From Bacteroidales bacterium UBA6828 (lineage in GTDB: Bacteria > Bacteroidota > Bacteroidia > Bacteroidales > Paludibacteraceae), in NCBI GenBank assembly GCA_002452095.1, contig DKEG01000006.1:1-39650 (forward strand): DNA of 39,650 nt, given 5' to 3'. How positions within the stretch are numbered: the first letter of the stretch is position 1; the number at the start of each line of letters is the position of its first letter. Both the position numbers and the translations under genes were made by a program. The notes below the pieces were generated by a model, which did not search any database, was not told the DNA's origin, and was given only the letters and a program-made list of their open reading frames with translations. Below are positions 39,624 through 39,650 of this stretch, piece after piece.

Positions 39624-39650
39624 ATTATTTCAGGGCAACCGCATCAAAAT

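Noticed and set aside
34379..39650. Second attachment site (copy of the tRNA 3' end)
   Set aside because: Reading for pieces of the T-stem and acceptor sequence (such as CCTACTGAGACC) gave no match, so no right border is claimed.

Overview
The window looks like a chromosome fragment of a member of the Bacteroidales (phylum Bacteroidota). Four things suggest this: the protein families present (Bacteroidales-type topoisomerase IV A, acetate kinase/phosphotransacetylase, TPR/OmpA lipoproteins, an OmpA-LysM protein); repeated promoters of the Bacteroidota form TTTG-N19-21-TAnnTTTG; host genes that lack Shine-Dalgarno sequences; and an IS30-family element with Bacteroidota-style promoters. I cannot name the genus. 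The left edge coincides with the outer end of the IS30 element, as if a contig broke at a repeated sequence.

Region 1 (1-1191) is a complete IS30-family insertion, bounded by imperfect 31-bp inverted repeats and placed about 10 bp downstream of the topoisomerase gene. Region 2 (1201-17429) is host core genome. Minus-strand genes encode topoisomerase IV A, a small membrane protein, a 5'-nucleotidase-like lipoprotein, MutL, a small membrane protein, a TPR/OmpA-like lipoprotein, Maf, a UbiA prenyltransferase, a GH13 alpha-amylase-like enzyme, acetate kinase and phosphate acetyltransferase. These are followed on the plus strand by an OmpA-family outer-membrane protein and a tRNA-Met(CAT). The pta-ackA intergenic and leader regions carry short tandem repeats.

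Region 3 (about 17430-34620) is an integrated phage-like element beginning just after the tRNA with a tyrosine recombinase and repeated arm-type sites. Nearly everything else in it is on the minus strand, in two transcription units. A long unit, read from about 34535 to 22735, encodes a pair of small paralogs, a lysis/envelope cassette (a spanin-like lipoprotein with a C-terminal membrane anchor, a membrane coiled-coil protein, a 38-residue membrane peptide, an M15 peptidase), Cys-rich mini-proteins, a VRR-NUC nuclease, a connector-like protein, a 1707-residue nozzle-like protein, a P22-type portal and a DnaA-C-like protein. A shorter unit (20783-18845) holds four unrecognised genes. Between the two units, an AT-rich HipA-like kinase plus HIRAN-domain pair reads the opposite way from its own promoter. 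No major capsid protein or large terminase is visible although the other reading frames are intact, so the element may be a helper-dependent satellite, a prophage continuing beyond the window, or a remnant.

Region 4 (34637-39511) is an AT-rich minus-strand operon: a fused m5C-m6A DNA methyltransferase, an overlapping HNH restriction endonuclease, then a DUF1016/PD-(D/E)XK protein. The combination of one cytosine-C5 and one adenine-N6 methylase domain with an HNH nuclease matches the Alw26I/Eco31I/Esp3I group of type IIS systems. A strong promoter lies at 39592-39623. No copy of the tRNA 3' end was found to the right, so the right border of the integrated element is undefined and the restriction operon may be its cargo or host DNA.
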